Shown in pieces: positions 1 to 7,734 of a stretch of 8,702 bases of DNA. Below the pieces are notes generated by a model that saw nothing but the letters and a program-made list of their open reading frames with translations, did not search any database and was not told the DNA's origin. Every line of letters begins with the position of its first letter. Positions within the stretch are counted from its first letter, which is position 1. Made by a program: the position numbers and the translations under genes. The stretch covers positions 1-8,702 of the forward strand of contig JAICQI010000205.1 in NCBI GenBank assembly GCA_025937955.1, read 5' to 3'. The DNA is from Pyrinomonadaceae bacterium. GTDB lineage: Bacteria; Acidobacteriota; Blastocatellia; Pyrinomonadales; Pyrinomonadaceae.

Positions 1-396
1 AACGTTTCGCTGCTGGGGAGTTTGCTGGGAGCGTTTGCGACGATTGGTGTAATCCTGGCGGTGATTGGAATCTACGGCGTTGTCTCGTACACGGTGGTCC
101 AACGTACTGGAGAACTCGGAATTCGAATGGCGCTCGGAGCGCAGGCTCGCGATGTTTTGTGGTTGGTGTTGAGCAAAGGAACTGCGTTAGTCGGACTGGG
201 AGCGTTGTTAGGCGGCTTCGGTGCGTACGGCGTATCGAAACTATTGATCTACCTCATCCCATCATTGCCCACACGCGATCCGCTGATTCTGCCGTTTGCG
301 GCTCTCGCGTTGGTTGCAGTGGCGCTGGTGGCATGTTACATCCCGGCGCGTCGCGCAACGCGAGTCGATCCGTTGGTGGCGCTAAAGTCGGACTGA
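1..396 (+). CDS. ABC transporter permease, MacB/FtsX type (3' end only)
   Basis: This is the C-terminal part of an inner-membrane ABC permease; the reading frame is open from base 1, so the true start lies left of the window. About 131 residues are visible. The stretch RTGELGIRMALGAQ after a first hydrophobic segment, and the ending IPARRATRVDPLVALKSD after the last one, are hallmark sequences of the FtsX-like permease domain in MacB-type exporters and in the large acidobacterial permease family. Three hydrophobic stretches can be seen (roughly visible residues 6-34, 56-84 and 93-117), fitting the last transmembrane helices. Family members export or extract lipoproteins, peptides or drugs through the periplasm, but the substrate cannot be told from this fragment. 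The gene ends at TGA and faces the receptor gene convergently. A macrolide-specific role should not be assumed. Confidence 0.92.
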   Translation, partial: NVSLLGSLLGAFATIGVILAVIGIYGVVSYTVVQRTGELGIRMALGAQARDVLWLVLSKGTALVGLGALLGGFGAYGVSKLLIYLIPSLPTRDPLILPFAALALVAVALVACYIPARRATRVDPLVALKSD

Positions 397-421
397 ACCA
401 ACAAACGAAAAAGCGTAATGA

Positions 422-456
422 AAATGCCGGAGTTTTCTTTCGAAACTCCGGCATTT
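422..456. terminator. Hairpin between convergent genes, probable bidirectional terminator
   Basis: Arms 422-435 (AAATGCCGGAGTTT) and 443-456 form a perfect 14-bp stem around a 7-base loop. It sits 26 bases after the permease stop and 19 bases after the receptor stop on the other strand. The arms begin and end with A/T runs, so each transcript gets a short U run (three on the plus strand, four on the minus strand). The U runs are short, so the efficiency is uncertain, but position and symmetry fit a shared terminator. Confidence 0.8.
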
Positions 457-474
457 CCACGTTGAAGGAGATCA

Positions 475-3400
475 CTAGAAGTTGAACTTCACCGCAAATT
501 GAATTATTCGCGGATCAAACGTGTCAGTGACCTGCCCGAATGTGGTGCTGGTGATGGTCTGATTCTCTCCCGTGAAGAAGTTCGTGTGATTCAAAACATT
601 GAAGAACTCCGCACGAAATTCAATGTTGGTGCGTTCCGAAATCCGGGTCCTCTTGATCATGCTGAAATCGAAATTCCAGAAGCCCGGTCCGCTTACAGGT
701 GTCAGATGGAGAGTCCCGGTGGTGCCAGGCAGAGGATGACCAAAGAACGCGGGATTTGCGCGTCCGTCGGGACCAATCAGCCGCGGGTCGAGGATCAGCG
801 GACGACCGGTGACGGGATCGAAGAAAGTACCAATGCTGTTCTTCAACTCCTCGACACTCAACGAGGTAGTCGCCGTATTTTTCCCTGATCGAGCTGACCG
901 GTTGAGAGTTCCTCGTCCGGAGATGAATGAGATCGGACGCCCGGTACGCTTCTCTAAGATCCCGTTCATCTGCCAGCCGCCGAAGAGATGACCGAGAAAT
1001 CCATCAAAGTTGAACAGTCGCTTGTCTGGTCCAATCGGCAGTTCCCACACGGCGTTTGCCTTGAAGATATGCGTGACATCATTTGTCTGCCGTTTCTTTT
1101 CAACAACCCCTCCTTGAGCCAGATCGAGGAGTGCCGAGAAGTTGGCGTCGCTTCCTTCAAAGTCAGTGTAGGCCTTGCTGTAAGTGTAGTTCGCCTGGAA
1201 GTACAGTCCGTGACTCAGGCGTCTACGAATTTCAGCCTGCAAGGCGTTGTAGGTAGACCACGAGCCATTTCCGATGAAGTCGACCGCACCTGCTCTGAAA
1301 TTCGCGGGCAGGAAAAATGCGGGGCCTAGCGTTGCGCCGTTTACACCCGGTGTGAGGTAAGTGTTTCGAGAAGCAACGTACGTGTTTACCAATTCGCCGA
1401 CTTGTCCCTGGCTGATGAGGTTGACGATGGTAGAGTCGAGCGTGTTACCGGTTGCAGTTGTGAAGAGACCTCTCCTGCCGATTGACGGGAAGATCAAAAG
1501 TTGCTGACTACCTGGCACTGCCGGATTGAAAGCCGGACTTGCTGGAATCGCGGAATTAGTAGCATTCAGAGCCGTAGACAGTACGAGGTTCTGTTGAGCG
1601 CGCTGGAAGTCCTGGAGAAAACCATTCTCGAAGATTCTGACCTGATTGATGTCAATGCCTCGAAGCAGTTTCGTTCCGCGGTTTCCAACGTATCTTACCT
1701 CCACTGCAGTGTTCGGAAGGATCTCGTGCTCAATTCCGAGCGTCCATTGCTGAACATAAGGTGTCTTGAGCTCGGGATTTATCGTGAATATCGTCGGAAA
1801 CTGGCTAAGTGCTAACTGGTCAGTCAGGGTGCGGGGCACAACGAAATTAGGCTCATCGATCGGACGCAACCCGCCACCGCTGACAGTACCCGAGAGAGTA
1901 TTCACATTCGGAGAAGAGGTTAGGCCCTGGTTACCGTCGATCGCAGCATTCTCTGCCATTTGGATCACGCTGTCGATCACAAACGACAACGAATAACCGC
2001 CACGAACTGCCGTTTTGCCTTCCTTAAACGGATCCCAGGAGAAACTCAAGTTAGGAGCAAAATTGTTCCTGTCAGGCTTATAGAATGGACGAGTGCCGGC
2101 TCCGCCTCCTGCCAGATCTATTTGGACGTTCGGATTTGTTAAAGCCTCCAGTCCACCTACTGGCAACAGACCGATTCCGTCTCGCTCACGAACGGGGCTG
2201 ATGTATTCATAACGCAACCCGAGATTGAGCGTTAAATTCGGTCGCATCCGCCAAGTGTCGGCGGCATAACCTGCGTACAGATCAAAGATCAGGTTGCGTC
2301 GTTGCTCCGCACCTTCGACAAAGCCCGACGTCGCGCTGGTCACGTTAAAGGTCTGCGTGCCCTGGAAAACAGCTCCGCTTAAGAAAGCCAGCAGATTGCT
2401 GGCGTTATTGAATTCAGTCGTGCCGATTCTGCCGGGGAATTGCGCGAGATTGGTGGAACTAAGCGGGTTGGGATTGTTTGTGCCGAAGCCGAGCGAGTAC
2501 TGCGGAATAACGCCGGCAAAACTGAAGGGTTCAAGATGGGTTCGGCGGTAATTGCCACCGAAGCGGAACAAGTGATTGCCGCGGACCCATGAGGCATTAT
2601 CGATTACTTCGTGGATCCTGCCGTTACGACCACTGGTCAGAGAGTTCTGGACGGGATTGGTTAGATTTAGCGGAAACGCCAATCTGGTATTCCCTTCATA
2701 CGCAATTTCCTCCCCAATAAAGAGCGATCGCTGGTGGTAATAGCCCGCCCGCAACTCATTGGTTATCGACTGCGTGGGTGCCCAGTTCCAGGCCGCGGCC
2801 CCGCGACTGCGTTGTGGAAACTGACCCTTGCCCGGAAGACCTGGGAAAGGTTCTCCAGTGTTGTTGAACGTGTCGTTGGGAACCGAAATGGAATCCCTGC
2901 TATAGACCACGTCGAACCGGTGCTTCTGCGATAGATCGTAGTTTATACGGTAGCCGAACAATTTTTCAGTGCTACCCGACGGCGAGTTGAAGCTGAAGCC
3001 GTTTGTGTTTATGCGATCGCCGGCAAGATCATTCGGCAATGGCGTTTGACCTATCAAACCATTGATACGGGGATCGATAGTTCTTCCGGTCAAATTCAAC
3101 ACGTTGATTGTTTGTAATTGACCGTTGTCAACGCGGCGGTAAGTGAAATTGCCTGCACGCGCTGGTGCGGTAAGCACTGTTCGCGTTAGCAGAGTCTGTT
3201 GTGCTTCCTTCGTTTGCTCGTAGTAGACGTAGAAGAACAGTTTTTCTTTCTGTGTAAAAACATCTCCTCCTTCGCCAAAACGAGGCAAAGCGAAAGGGCC
3301 GCTAATGTTTCCACCAAATTGATGCTGGTTCAGGTAAGGCTTAGGCTGACCCGCTGCATTGTTGAAGAAGGTGTTGGCGTTGAGTGCGGAATTACGCCAG

Positions 3401-4203
3401 AACTCAAAGAGTGAACCGTGGTAACTACTGCTGCCGCGCGGCGTGACGAGTTTAACTTGTGCCGCGCCCGTCCCGTCAGCTGCACTCGCATTCTGGGTTG
3501 TTATCGTAAACTCGCCAACGCCAACAACGCTTGGTGCTGCCTGCGCAAACAAACCGCTGCTTGCATTGCCGCGGAGATAGTTCTCTTGAATGTTGATACC
3601 GTCCCAGGTGATGTTGTTATAGCTACCTCGCATTCCATTAACATTGGCATTCCTGGTGGTGGTGTTGGTCGCAACTCCGGCTTGCAGGGCTGCGAGCTGA
3701 ACGGGATTGCGTCCGTTTAGTGGCAGATCGTTGATCTGCTTCTCTGTTACGACTGTCGACAACTCGGCATTCTCAGTGTTGATAACGGTCTGTGAGTCGG
3801 CAGCAGTCGTCTGAACTGTTTCGGAGATCTGTCCCGTTTCCATTACGAGATTGACAGTGGCTGGAATACTCACGGCAGCCTTCACACTATTAACTTCGGT
3901 TTTCTTGAATCCTCCACCTTCAGCGGTGATTCGATAATCGCCCGCCAGAACGTTGGTGAAGAGGAAAAAACCATCATCGTTCGTCGTCGCTGTTCTTTCC
4001 GCCTTTGTCCTGGCGTCGATCAGCGTGATGGTGGCTCCGGCAACCAAAGCACCGTTTTGATCTTTGACTGTTCCACTCACCGTGGTTTGCGACGTTTGAG
4101 CAGACGCGGTGAATGCGGAAAGAGTAAAAATCAGTGAGGCAAAAAGCATCAGGGTGAAGACGCTTTTTACACACTCAGTTCCTGAAGAGAGATTGTTGTA
4201 CAT
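475..4203 (-). CDS. TonB-dependent receptor, Oar-like, with carboxypeptidase-regulatory-like domain
   Basis: An outer-membrane beta-barrel protein of 1242 residues. A signal peptide covers about residues 1-36, with a hydrophobic core and a likely cut after FTASA before QTSQ. Residues about 42-120 form a carboxypeptidase-regulatory-like beta-sandwich (SGTVKDQNGALVAGATITL, then DDGFFLFTNVLAGDYRI). A plug-like region follows to about residue 250, with the typical INDLPLNGRNPVQLAALQAGV stretch. The rest is a large barrel rich in aromatic, Asn and Gly strands, ending in VKFNF; a terminal Phe is the usual outer-membrane assembly signal. This layout matches the Oar-like receptors that acidobacteria carry in many copies. 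No clear TonB box was identified. ATG at 4203 is supported by AGGAGG at 4209-4214 with 5-base spacing. The substrate is unknown: paralogues have been linked to glycans, peptides and adhesion. It is cut off from the oxidase operon by a hairpin, so a role in copper uptake is only speculation. Confidence 0.93.
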   Translation of the reverse strand: MYNNLSSGTECVKSVFTLMLFASLIFTLSAFTASAQTSQTTVSGTVKDQNGALVAGATITLIDARTKAERTATTNDDGFFLFTNVLAGDYRITAEGGGFKKTEVNSVKAAVSIPATVNLVMETGQISETVQTTAADSQTVINTENAELSTVVTEKQINDLPLNGRNPVQLAALQAGVATNTTTRNANVNGMRGSYNNITWDGINIQENYLRGNASSGLFAQAAPSVVGVGEFTITTQNASAADGTGAAQVKLVTPRGSSSYHGSLFEFWRNSALNANTFFNNAAGQPKPYLNQHQFGGNISGPFALPRFGEGGDVFTQKEKLFFYVYYEQTKEAQQTLLTRTVLTAPARAGNFTYRRVDNGQLQTINVLNLTGRTIDPRINGLIGQTPLPNDLAGDRINTNGFSFNSPSGSTEKLFGYRINYDLSQKHRFDVVYSRDSISVPNDTFNNTGEPFPGLPGKGQFPQRSRGAAAWNWAPTQSITNELRAGYYHQRSLFIGEEIAYEGNTRLAFPLNLTNPVQNSLTSGRNGRIHEVIDNASWVRGNHLFRFGGNYRRTHLEPFSFAGVIPQYSLGFGTNNPNPLSSTNLAQFPGRIGTTEFNNASNLLAFLSGAVFQGTQTFNVTSATSGFVEGAEQRRNLIFDLYAGYAADTWRMRPNLTLNLGLRYEYISPVRERDGIGLLPVGGLEALTNPNVQIDLAGGGAGTRPFYKPDRNNFAPNLSFSWDPFKEGKTAVRGGYSLSFVIDSVIQMAENAAIDGNQGLTSSPNVNTLSGTVSGGGLRPIDEPNFVVPRTLTDQLALSQFPTIFTINPELKTPYVQQWTLGIEHEILPNTAVEVRYVGNRGTKLLRGIDINQVRIFENGFLQDFQRAQQNLVLSTALNATNSAIPASPAFNPAVPGSQQLLIFPSIGRRGLFTTATGNTLDSTIVNLISQGQVGELVNTYVASRNTYLTPGVNGATLGPAFFLPANFRAGAVDFIGNGSWSTYNALQAEIRRRLSHGLYFQANYTYSKAYTDFEGSDANFSALLDLAQGGVVEKKRQTNDVTHIFKANAVWELPIGPDKRLFNFDGFLGHLFGGWQMNGILEKRTGRPISFISGRGTLNRSARSGKNTATTSLSVEELKNSIGTFFDPVTGRPLILDPRLIGPDGRANPAFFGHPLPGTTGTLHLTPVSGPGFWNFDFSMIKRTRISERTNIEFRAEFFNVLNHTNFFTGENQTITSTTFGQVTDTFDPRIIQFAVKFNF

Positions 4204-4414
4204 GGGCTCCTCCTGGCGATGGGGCGTAGGCTCGGAGAAAGACTCGGAACTTACGTCTGGTTGTCTGGGTTAAGGGAGGTTGTGATAGAAATCGATTAAG
4301 CAAAGAATATGCCGACTCGCTCGCAATTCGACATCACCTCGCGATGTTCGAAAAAATGATTTTTGACAAGAAAATTGAAGTGAGGCTGAGGAGTGGTCAG
4401 ACGGTAAGAAACGT

Positions 4415-4436
4415 GATCTTCAGAGATTTGAAGATC
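4415..4436. promoter_or_regulatory. Dyad symmetry upstream of the receptor gene, possible operator
   Basis: GATCTTCA and TGAAGATC form a perfect 8-bp inverted repeat around six bases (GAGATT). It lies about 210 bases upstream of the receptor start, where a promoter could be. It could be a regulator binding site or a small RNA hairpin. No family assignment is possible, and an 8-bp dyad of this kind can arise by chance. Confidence 0.3.
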
Positions 4437-4509
4437 TAAACTGGATCATCGATAAATTTGGATAAAACACCAAAGTTGTGAGTGTCCAGCCCTAACGTTC
4501 TCACATACC

Positions 4510-4539
4510 AAAGGGTTGTCAGTTACCTGACAACCCTTT
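4510..4539 (-). terminator. Terminator hairpin of the cupredoxin-oxidase operon
   Basis: Arms 4510-4522 (AAAGGGTTGTCAG) and 4527-4539 make a perfect 13-bp stem with a 4-base loop. On the minus strand it begins 27 bases past the oxidase stop codon. The stem ends in three U followed by GG, so the U run is short. No plus-strand gene ends here, so it most likely ends transcription of the oxidase and insulates the receptor gene downstream. Confidence 0.8.
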
Positions 4540-4566
4540 AGATTCTTCGGCAAAAGTTTACTTCGT

Positions 4567-6882
4567 TTACTCGTGCGCCATGGGGGTGACGGCGGGACTG
4601 ACATTGACCAGTTGCATCATCCCACGATCTTCGTGGCCCAGGATGTGGCAGTGGAAAACGTATGTCCCGGTAAAATCTACGAACCGAGTCCACATCGTCA
4701 CCCAGCCCTGCACAGGAATCGCGAAATTATCCCACCAAACCCAGGGGCTCCTCATTGGCACGCCCGTGGACCGCAAAGACGGGGCCATGATAGCCGGGTC
4801 AAACCACCTAACTATCTGAAACGGATTGACGTGGATGTGGAACGGATGCACAGGCCCTCCTGTAATAGAGTCATTAAACAAGTTCCACTCTTCAGTTGCG
4901 CCGAGTTTCATGTATTGGTCTATTTCACCGCTGAACTGCTTGCCGTTGATCGTGTGTGTCGGGGGCGCATTGGGCACCAGCGGCGGCGGTGCGTTACTCG
5001 GGTTCCGCCCTCGTTGAGTTCCTTGTGGCGTAGGTGTAGGAGTAGGACTTGCGAACTGTGTTTTCGTGGTATTGAAACGGATATTCCGCACAACCATGCC
5101 CGTCGGTGGAACGATGTCCGAAAGGAATCCTGGCATCTTTGGAAATTGAGCCTGGGTCGGGAACGGGACGGCAGGCACTGCTGTACCTGTTACCTTTACG
5201 GTGAACAGCAGAGTACCTCCAAACGTGACCGGATAATTGTTGGCCGTGCTCGGTGCTTGCACTAGTAAATCTATCCGGTTGCCGGGCGCCAGGCTGCCGG
5301 TTGAGAACCAAGGGCCGGTACCGTTGACCTGGAAAGCCTGTGGCGGATTTGGAAATGTGTTGCTTTTGAAATTCGGATCTGGATTATAGTTCTGGGGGTC
5401 GAGCTGGATGCCGTCCTGAGCGGTTTGCACCCACTTGATGGCATTCGATTGGTCAAGCGGCACTGCTTGCTGGTGACAGGTATTAATAATCCGCCAGAAC
5501 TGCGTTTCGTTCGGCCTCATCTCGATGACAGGCTGGTACTGCCCATTCACCCAAACGAAATCCTTTGTTCCCCGAGGACGAAGCAGACCGACCGTGGCTG
5601 AGATCTGCTGCAACACCAACACCTTTTCGTTGGCCTTTAGATTTACCCCTTTGCTTTGATAGTAGCTCTGCAGTCCCGCATCGTAATCACCCTCAATGAT
5701 CAGCGCGCCGGCCATGCCGTTAGCCAGATTTATGGCCGTTGAGCCGTGCTTGTGAGCGTGGTACCAGTGCGTCCCAGGCGCCTGACCCATGCTGGTTGGC
5801 AGACCATTCCATTTCGGCGGTGTAAAGCAGTAGGGGAAAGCGCCGATGTAATACTGCGGCAACTGATAAAGATCTATCAGGTGCTGGTTGTTCCACCATA
5901 GGCGATTGTGTTCCGGCAGCACCGGTGGCCCTCCTGCTGGCGGATTCTGACCCCTCCAGGGAGCGCTGTTGTCATATTTTACGAGCTCGGTCTTCTGGAA
6001 ATTTTGCCAGGCCGGGGTCCAATCACTCCACAGCAGCGGCCACGGAGACTTGGTTGCGCACTGGGCGAATATGTCCTTGAACATCGCGGCCACAGTCTGT
6101 TCGGTGATTAACGGTTTGCTGTTCTCTCCTGCCGGCAATGTCCTGGGTGAGGGTCGAAGATTTATCAGGATGTTGTCGGCAATTCCGCTGGGACTGATGT
6201 GAGTACCATGAAAATGCAAATTGGTCGAACTCGAACCATGGAAGCAGTTTGGCAGGGTTTCCCAGGTTGGCCTACCCGGATAAAGATTGACACCGTCCGA
6301 CATGTTTTCAGCACAGGCGGTGTCAGTCGTGCCTTTTTCAGCTACGTCCAGCTGGTTTGAATCGAAGAGAGCAGTGTTAACGTTGTTAACGAGGGTGATT
6401 TGAACGTTGTCCCCCACGCTGACCCGAAGCGTTGGTGCAGGACTCGGGAAGCCCTTAATCTTAGGCCAAACGTCACTCGTGTTATTCATATCGTAGCCGG
6501 AGATATAACGCATCCGTGCACACTGAAGCGACGGCGTGTTGGTCCCGGCAATGTTTCCAAAGTAGTTCCTCTGTTCATCGAGAATTTTTAATACCGCCTG
6601 TAGCGTTTTGGGGCCGGTACCAGAACCCGCACTCTTGATCTCCATGATTGTTTGAAGCGGCTGGCCCTGACCCGGGCTTGGGCCAGCACAAGCTTGCGGC
6701 TCTGCCGAAATCAGCTCATTGGCATAGGACGGCAACACCGAACCGAGTGCCAATCCCGACGCCACCGCCATGGTCTGTTGGAGGAAGTCCCGCCGAGTGA
6801 ATCCCGACTCCTCCGTGATGCTGGATGACTCGTTGTGATCTGGCTTCTCCGCCTGATCTGTGATGTTCCTCTTATCTGCCAT
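4567..6882 (-). CDS. Tat-exported multicopper oxidase, three-domain type
   Basis: A periplasmic or secreted copper oxidase that takes electrons one at a time from a substrate and reduces oxygen to water. A twin-arginine signal (TRRDFLQ, Arg30-Arg31) precedes a hydrophobic stretch to about residue 50. All four copper motifs are intact: HFH at 223-225; HWYHAHKHG at 372-380, with ligands His375 and His377; HPFHIH at 679-684; HCHILGHEDRGMM at 744-756. Thus His679, Cys745, His750 and Met755 form the type 1 site and eight histidines form the trinuclear cluster. The last motif is CueO-like, with an axial Met. At 771 residues it is longer than CueO or spore-coat laccases (about 500), owing to an extended N-terminal part before the first cupredoxin domain (which begins near 150), inserts, and a Pro/Thr-rich linker near 610-645. 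No Met-rich cuprous-binding segment is seen. ATG is preceded by GAGGAG (6889-6894) with 6-base spacing. The substrate (Cu(I), Mn(II), phenols, bilirubin) cannot be decided. Confidence 0.95.
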   Translation of the reverse strand: MADKRNITDQAEKPDHNESSSITEESGFTRRDFLQQTMAVASGLALGSVLPSYANELISAEPQACAGPSPGQGQPLQTIMEIKSAGSGTGPKTLQAVLKILDEQRNYFGNIAGTNTPSLQCARMRYISGYDMNNTSDVWPKIKGFPSPAPTLRVSVGDNVQITLVNNVNTALFDSNQLDVAEKGTTDTACAENMSDGVNLYPGRPTWETLPNCFHGSSSTNLHFHGTHISPSGIADNILINLRPSPRTLPAGENSKPLITEQTVAAMFKDIFAQCATKSPWPLLWSDWTPAWQNFQKTELVKYDNSAPWRGQNPPAGGPPVLPEHNRLWWNNQHLIDLYQLPQYYIGAFPYCFTPPKWNGLPTSMGQAPGTHWYHAHKHGSTAINLANGMAGALIIEGDYDAGLQSYYQSKGVNLKANEKVLVLQQISATVGLLRPRGTKDFVWVNGQYQPVIEMRPNETQFWRIINTCHQQAVPLDQSNAIKWVQTAQDGIQLDPQNYNPDPNFKSNTFPNPPQAFQVNGTGPWFSTGSLAPGNRIDLLVQAPSTANNYPVTFGGTLLFTVKVTGTAVPAVPFPTQAQFPKMPGFLSDIVPPTGMVVRNIRFNTTKTQFASPTPTPTPQGTQRGRNPSNAPPPLVPNAPPTHTINGKQFSGEIDQYMKLGATEEWNLFNDSITGGPVHPFHIHVNPFQIVRWFDPAIMAPSLRSTGVPMRSPWVWWDNFAIPVQGWVTMWTRFVDFTGTYVFHCHILGHEDRGMMQLVNVSPAVTPMAHE

Positions 6883-6911
6883 GGGAATCTCCTCACTTAA
6901 GGTTATGCAGC

Positions 6912-6938
6912 AGCCTCCCGCAGCTTTGGCTGGGGGCT
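6912..6938 (-). other. Imperfect hairpin between cupredoxin and oxidase genes
   Basis: AGCCTCCCGC pairs with GCTGGGGGCT through nine pairs, one of them a G-T wobble, with one internal mismatch, around a 7-base loop. It lies in the 93-base gap between the two co-oriented genes. No U run follows, so it is not a standard terminator. It might tune relative expression by pausing or by protecting an mRNA end, which is inference from position only. Confidence 0.3.
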
Positions 6939-6975
6939 TACGATGAGGTCGCCGGGATTGAGTATTCAGAGCGAA

Positions 6976-7368
6976 CTATTTCGTGGTGGAACCGAACGGG
7001 CCTTTCTTAGACTTTCCACCGAACGGGCCTTTCTTAGTCTTTCCGCCGAACCCGCCTTTTTTCGTCTTTTTACCGAACGAGACTGCTTTCGGGGTCTTTA
7101 CAATTATTTGCCCGGTTTCGCCGTCGTGATTGACGCAAACGTAGTTGAAGGTTCCGGGATTGCCAAAGCCGGCCAAACTGGATTGTGAGTTTGGGGGAAT
7201 CTGGTAAGACATGAACCCCGTCGGATTTGCTTTGCTCGGCGCGGGCCAATGAGCCAGAGTTTGATCGGCATTGAACCAGAAGACACTGTCGTTCGCAGCT
7301 ATTACCTGCGGATTTGGGGTAAATTTCGCAGGTGGACCCGCATTGATTGTGATTTTGAAGATGGACAT
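6976..7368 (-). CDS. Small cupredoxin-like protein with lysine-rich repeat tail
   Basis: A 130-residue protein. Residues 1-92 look like a single cupredoxin domain: an early strand (FKITINAG), PQVIAANDSVFWFN, then His40 (LAHW), and the C-terminal strand pair FNYVCVNHDGETGQIIV. His40, Cys78 and His81 match the type 1 copper ligands of the plastocyanin/amicyanin group, where the pattern C-x-x-H-x-x-M-x-G is usual; here Glu84 stands in the Met place. Residues 98-126 are tandem 9-residue units of the form FGGKTKKGP, giving a strongly basic tail. ATG at 7368 is chosen because AGGAGA lies 7 bases upstream (7376-7381). A TTG start 35 codons earlier has no ribosome binding site. The chosen form has no signal peptide, unusual for a copper redox protein. 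It precedes the oxidase gene by 93 bases on the same strand, so an electron or copper donor role is likely but inferred. Confidence 0.82.
   Translation of the reverse strand: MSIFKITINAGPPAKFTPNPQVIAANDSVFWFNADQTLAHWPAPSKANPTGFMSYQIPPNSQSSLAGFGNPGTFNYVCVNHDGETGQIIVKTPKAVSFGKKTKKGGFGGKTKKGPFGGKSKKGPFGSTTK
6992..7080 (-). repeat. 27-bp in-frame tandem repeat in the cupredoxin tail
   Basis: Three 27-base units start at 6992, 7019 and 7046, each beginning CCGAAC on the plus strand, and are followed by a partial unit (7073-7080). The first two units differ at only two bases and the third has diverged more. Read on the minus strand each unit encodes nine residues around GKxKKG. The unit is a multiple of three, so copy number could change without breaking the frame. 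Confidence 0.9.
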
Positions 7369-7734
7369 AGAAAGGTCTCCTAATGTCTTTGTAAGGTTGA
7401 CTGATATGAGACAACGAAAGGCTTGACCTAGAGCGAGCGAGAGTCTACCACAGGCCACAAGAATTCCGTGCAACTAAAATACAAAACTTGCAACAAAAAA
7501 AGAACTGTGTTAATCAGTGCGCGACACTAGATCGAAACACGCCGATCAAAAGTTCTCACCTCGTCTCAACCAACTAGTCTTAGGTTTTGTCTTCATTCTC
7601 ATCTGTTGCGCCGCAGCTGCGTTTTCTAAAAGTGGGCCAGCGGCAACAACGAATTTCACGGCGCTGCCTATGCGTATTTCCGCGATGGATTTTTACAAAC
7701 GCAACAATCCGGCTTTGCACAAAAACTGGAATCA
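7369..7734. other. Intergenic region upstream of the cupredoxin-oxidase operon
   Basis: This region must carry the operon promoter on the minus strand. An A/T-rich tract with an A run lies at about 7475-7503. The hexamer TGCAAC occurs twice in direct orientation, at 7469-7474 and 7489-7494, exactly 20 bases apart, about two helix turns, which could be a regulator site. I found no -35/-10 pair good enough to call. The right half overlaps a doubtful small ORF and ends at the hairpin repeat. Confidence 0.45.
7376..7381 (-). promoter_or_regulatory. Ribosome binding site fixing the cupredoxin start
   Basis: TCTCCT on the plus strand reads AGGAGA on the coding strand, 7 bases before ATG at 7368. 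No comparable site precedes the in-frame TTG at 7473, so this site decides the start and with it the absence of a signal peptide. Confidence 0.8.

Larger units (their letters stand above)
4204..4566. other. Intergenic region, leader of the receptor gene
   Basis: This 363-base gap has no supportable gene. On the minus strand it must hold the promoter and leader of the receptor gene, but I could not find a convincing -35/-10 pair at normal spacing. It contains the receptor ribosome binding site (4209-4214), an A/T-rich tract (about 4350-4378), a short dyad (4415-4436) and the terminator hairpin of the oxidase gene (4510-4539). Confidence 0.6.

Noticed and set aside
4363..4391. Plus-strand TTGACA (4363-4368) as a promoter
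   Set aside because: No -10 hexamer lies at suitable spacing (CTGAGG at 17 bases) and there is no plus-strand gene downstream.
4573..5265. A 230-codon plus-strand frame opposite the 3' end of the oxidase gene
   Set aside because: It is antisense to the copper-ligand coding region, its translation has no recognisable domain, and the minus-strand frame carries every conserved motif.
6992..7080. 27-bp repeats as a CRISPR array
   Set aside because: The repeats are directly adjacent with no spacers and are in frame with the cupredoxin coding sequence.
7369..7473. 35-residue N-terminal extension of the cupredoxin from a TTG start
   Set aside because: No ribosome binding site precedes the TTG, whereas AGGAGA is well placed before the internal ATG. 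The extension is only weakly like a signal peptide.
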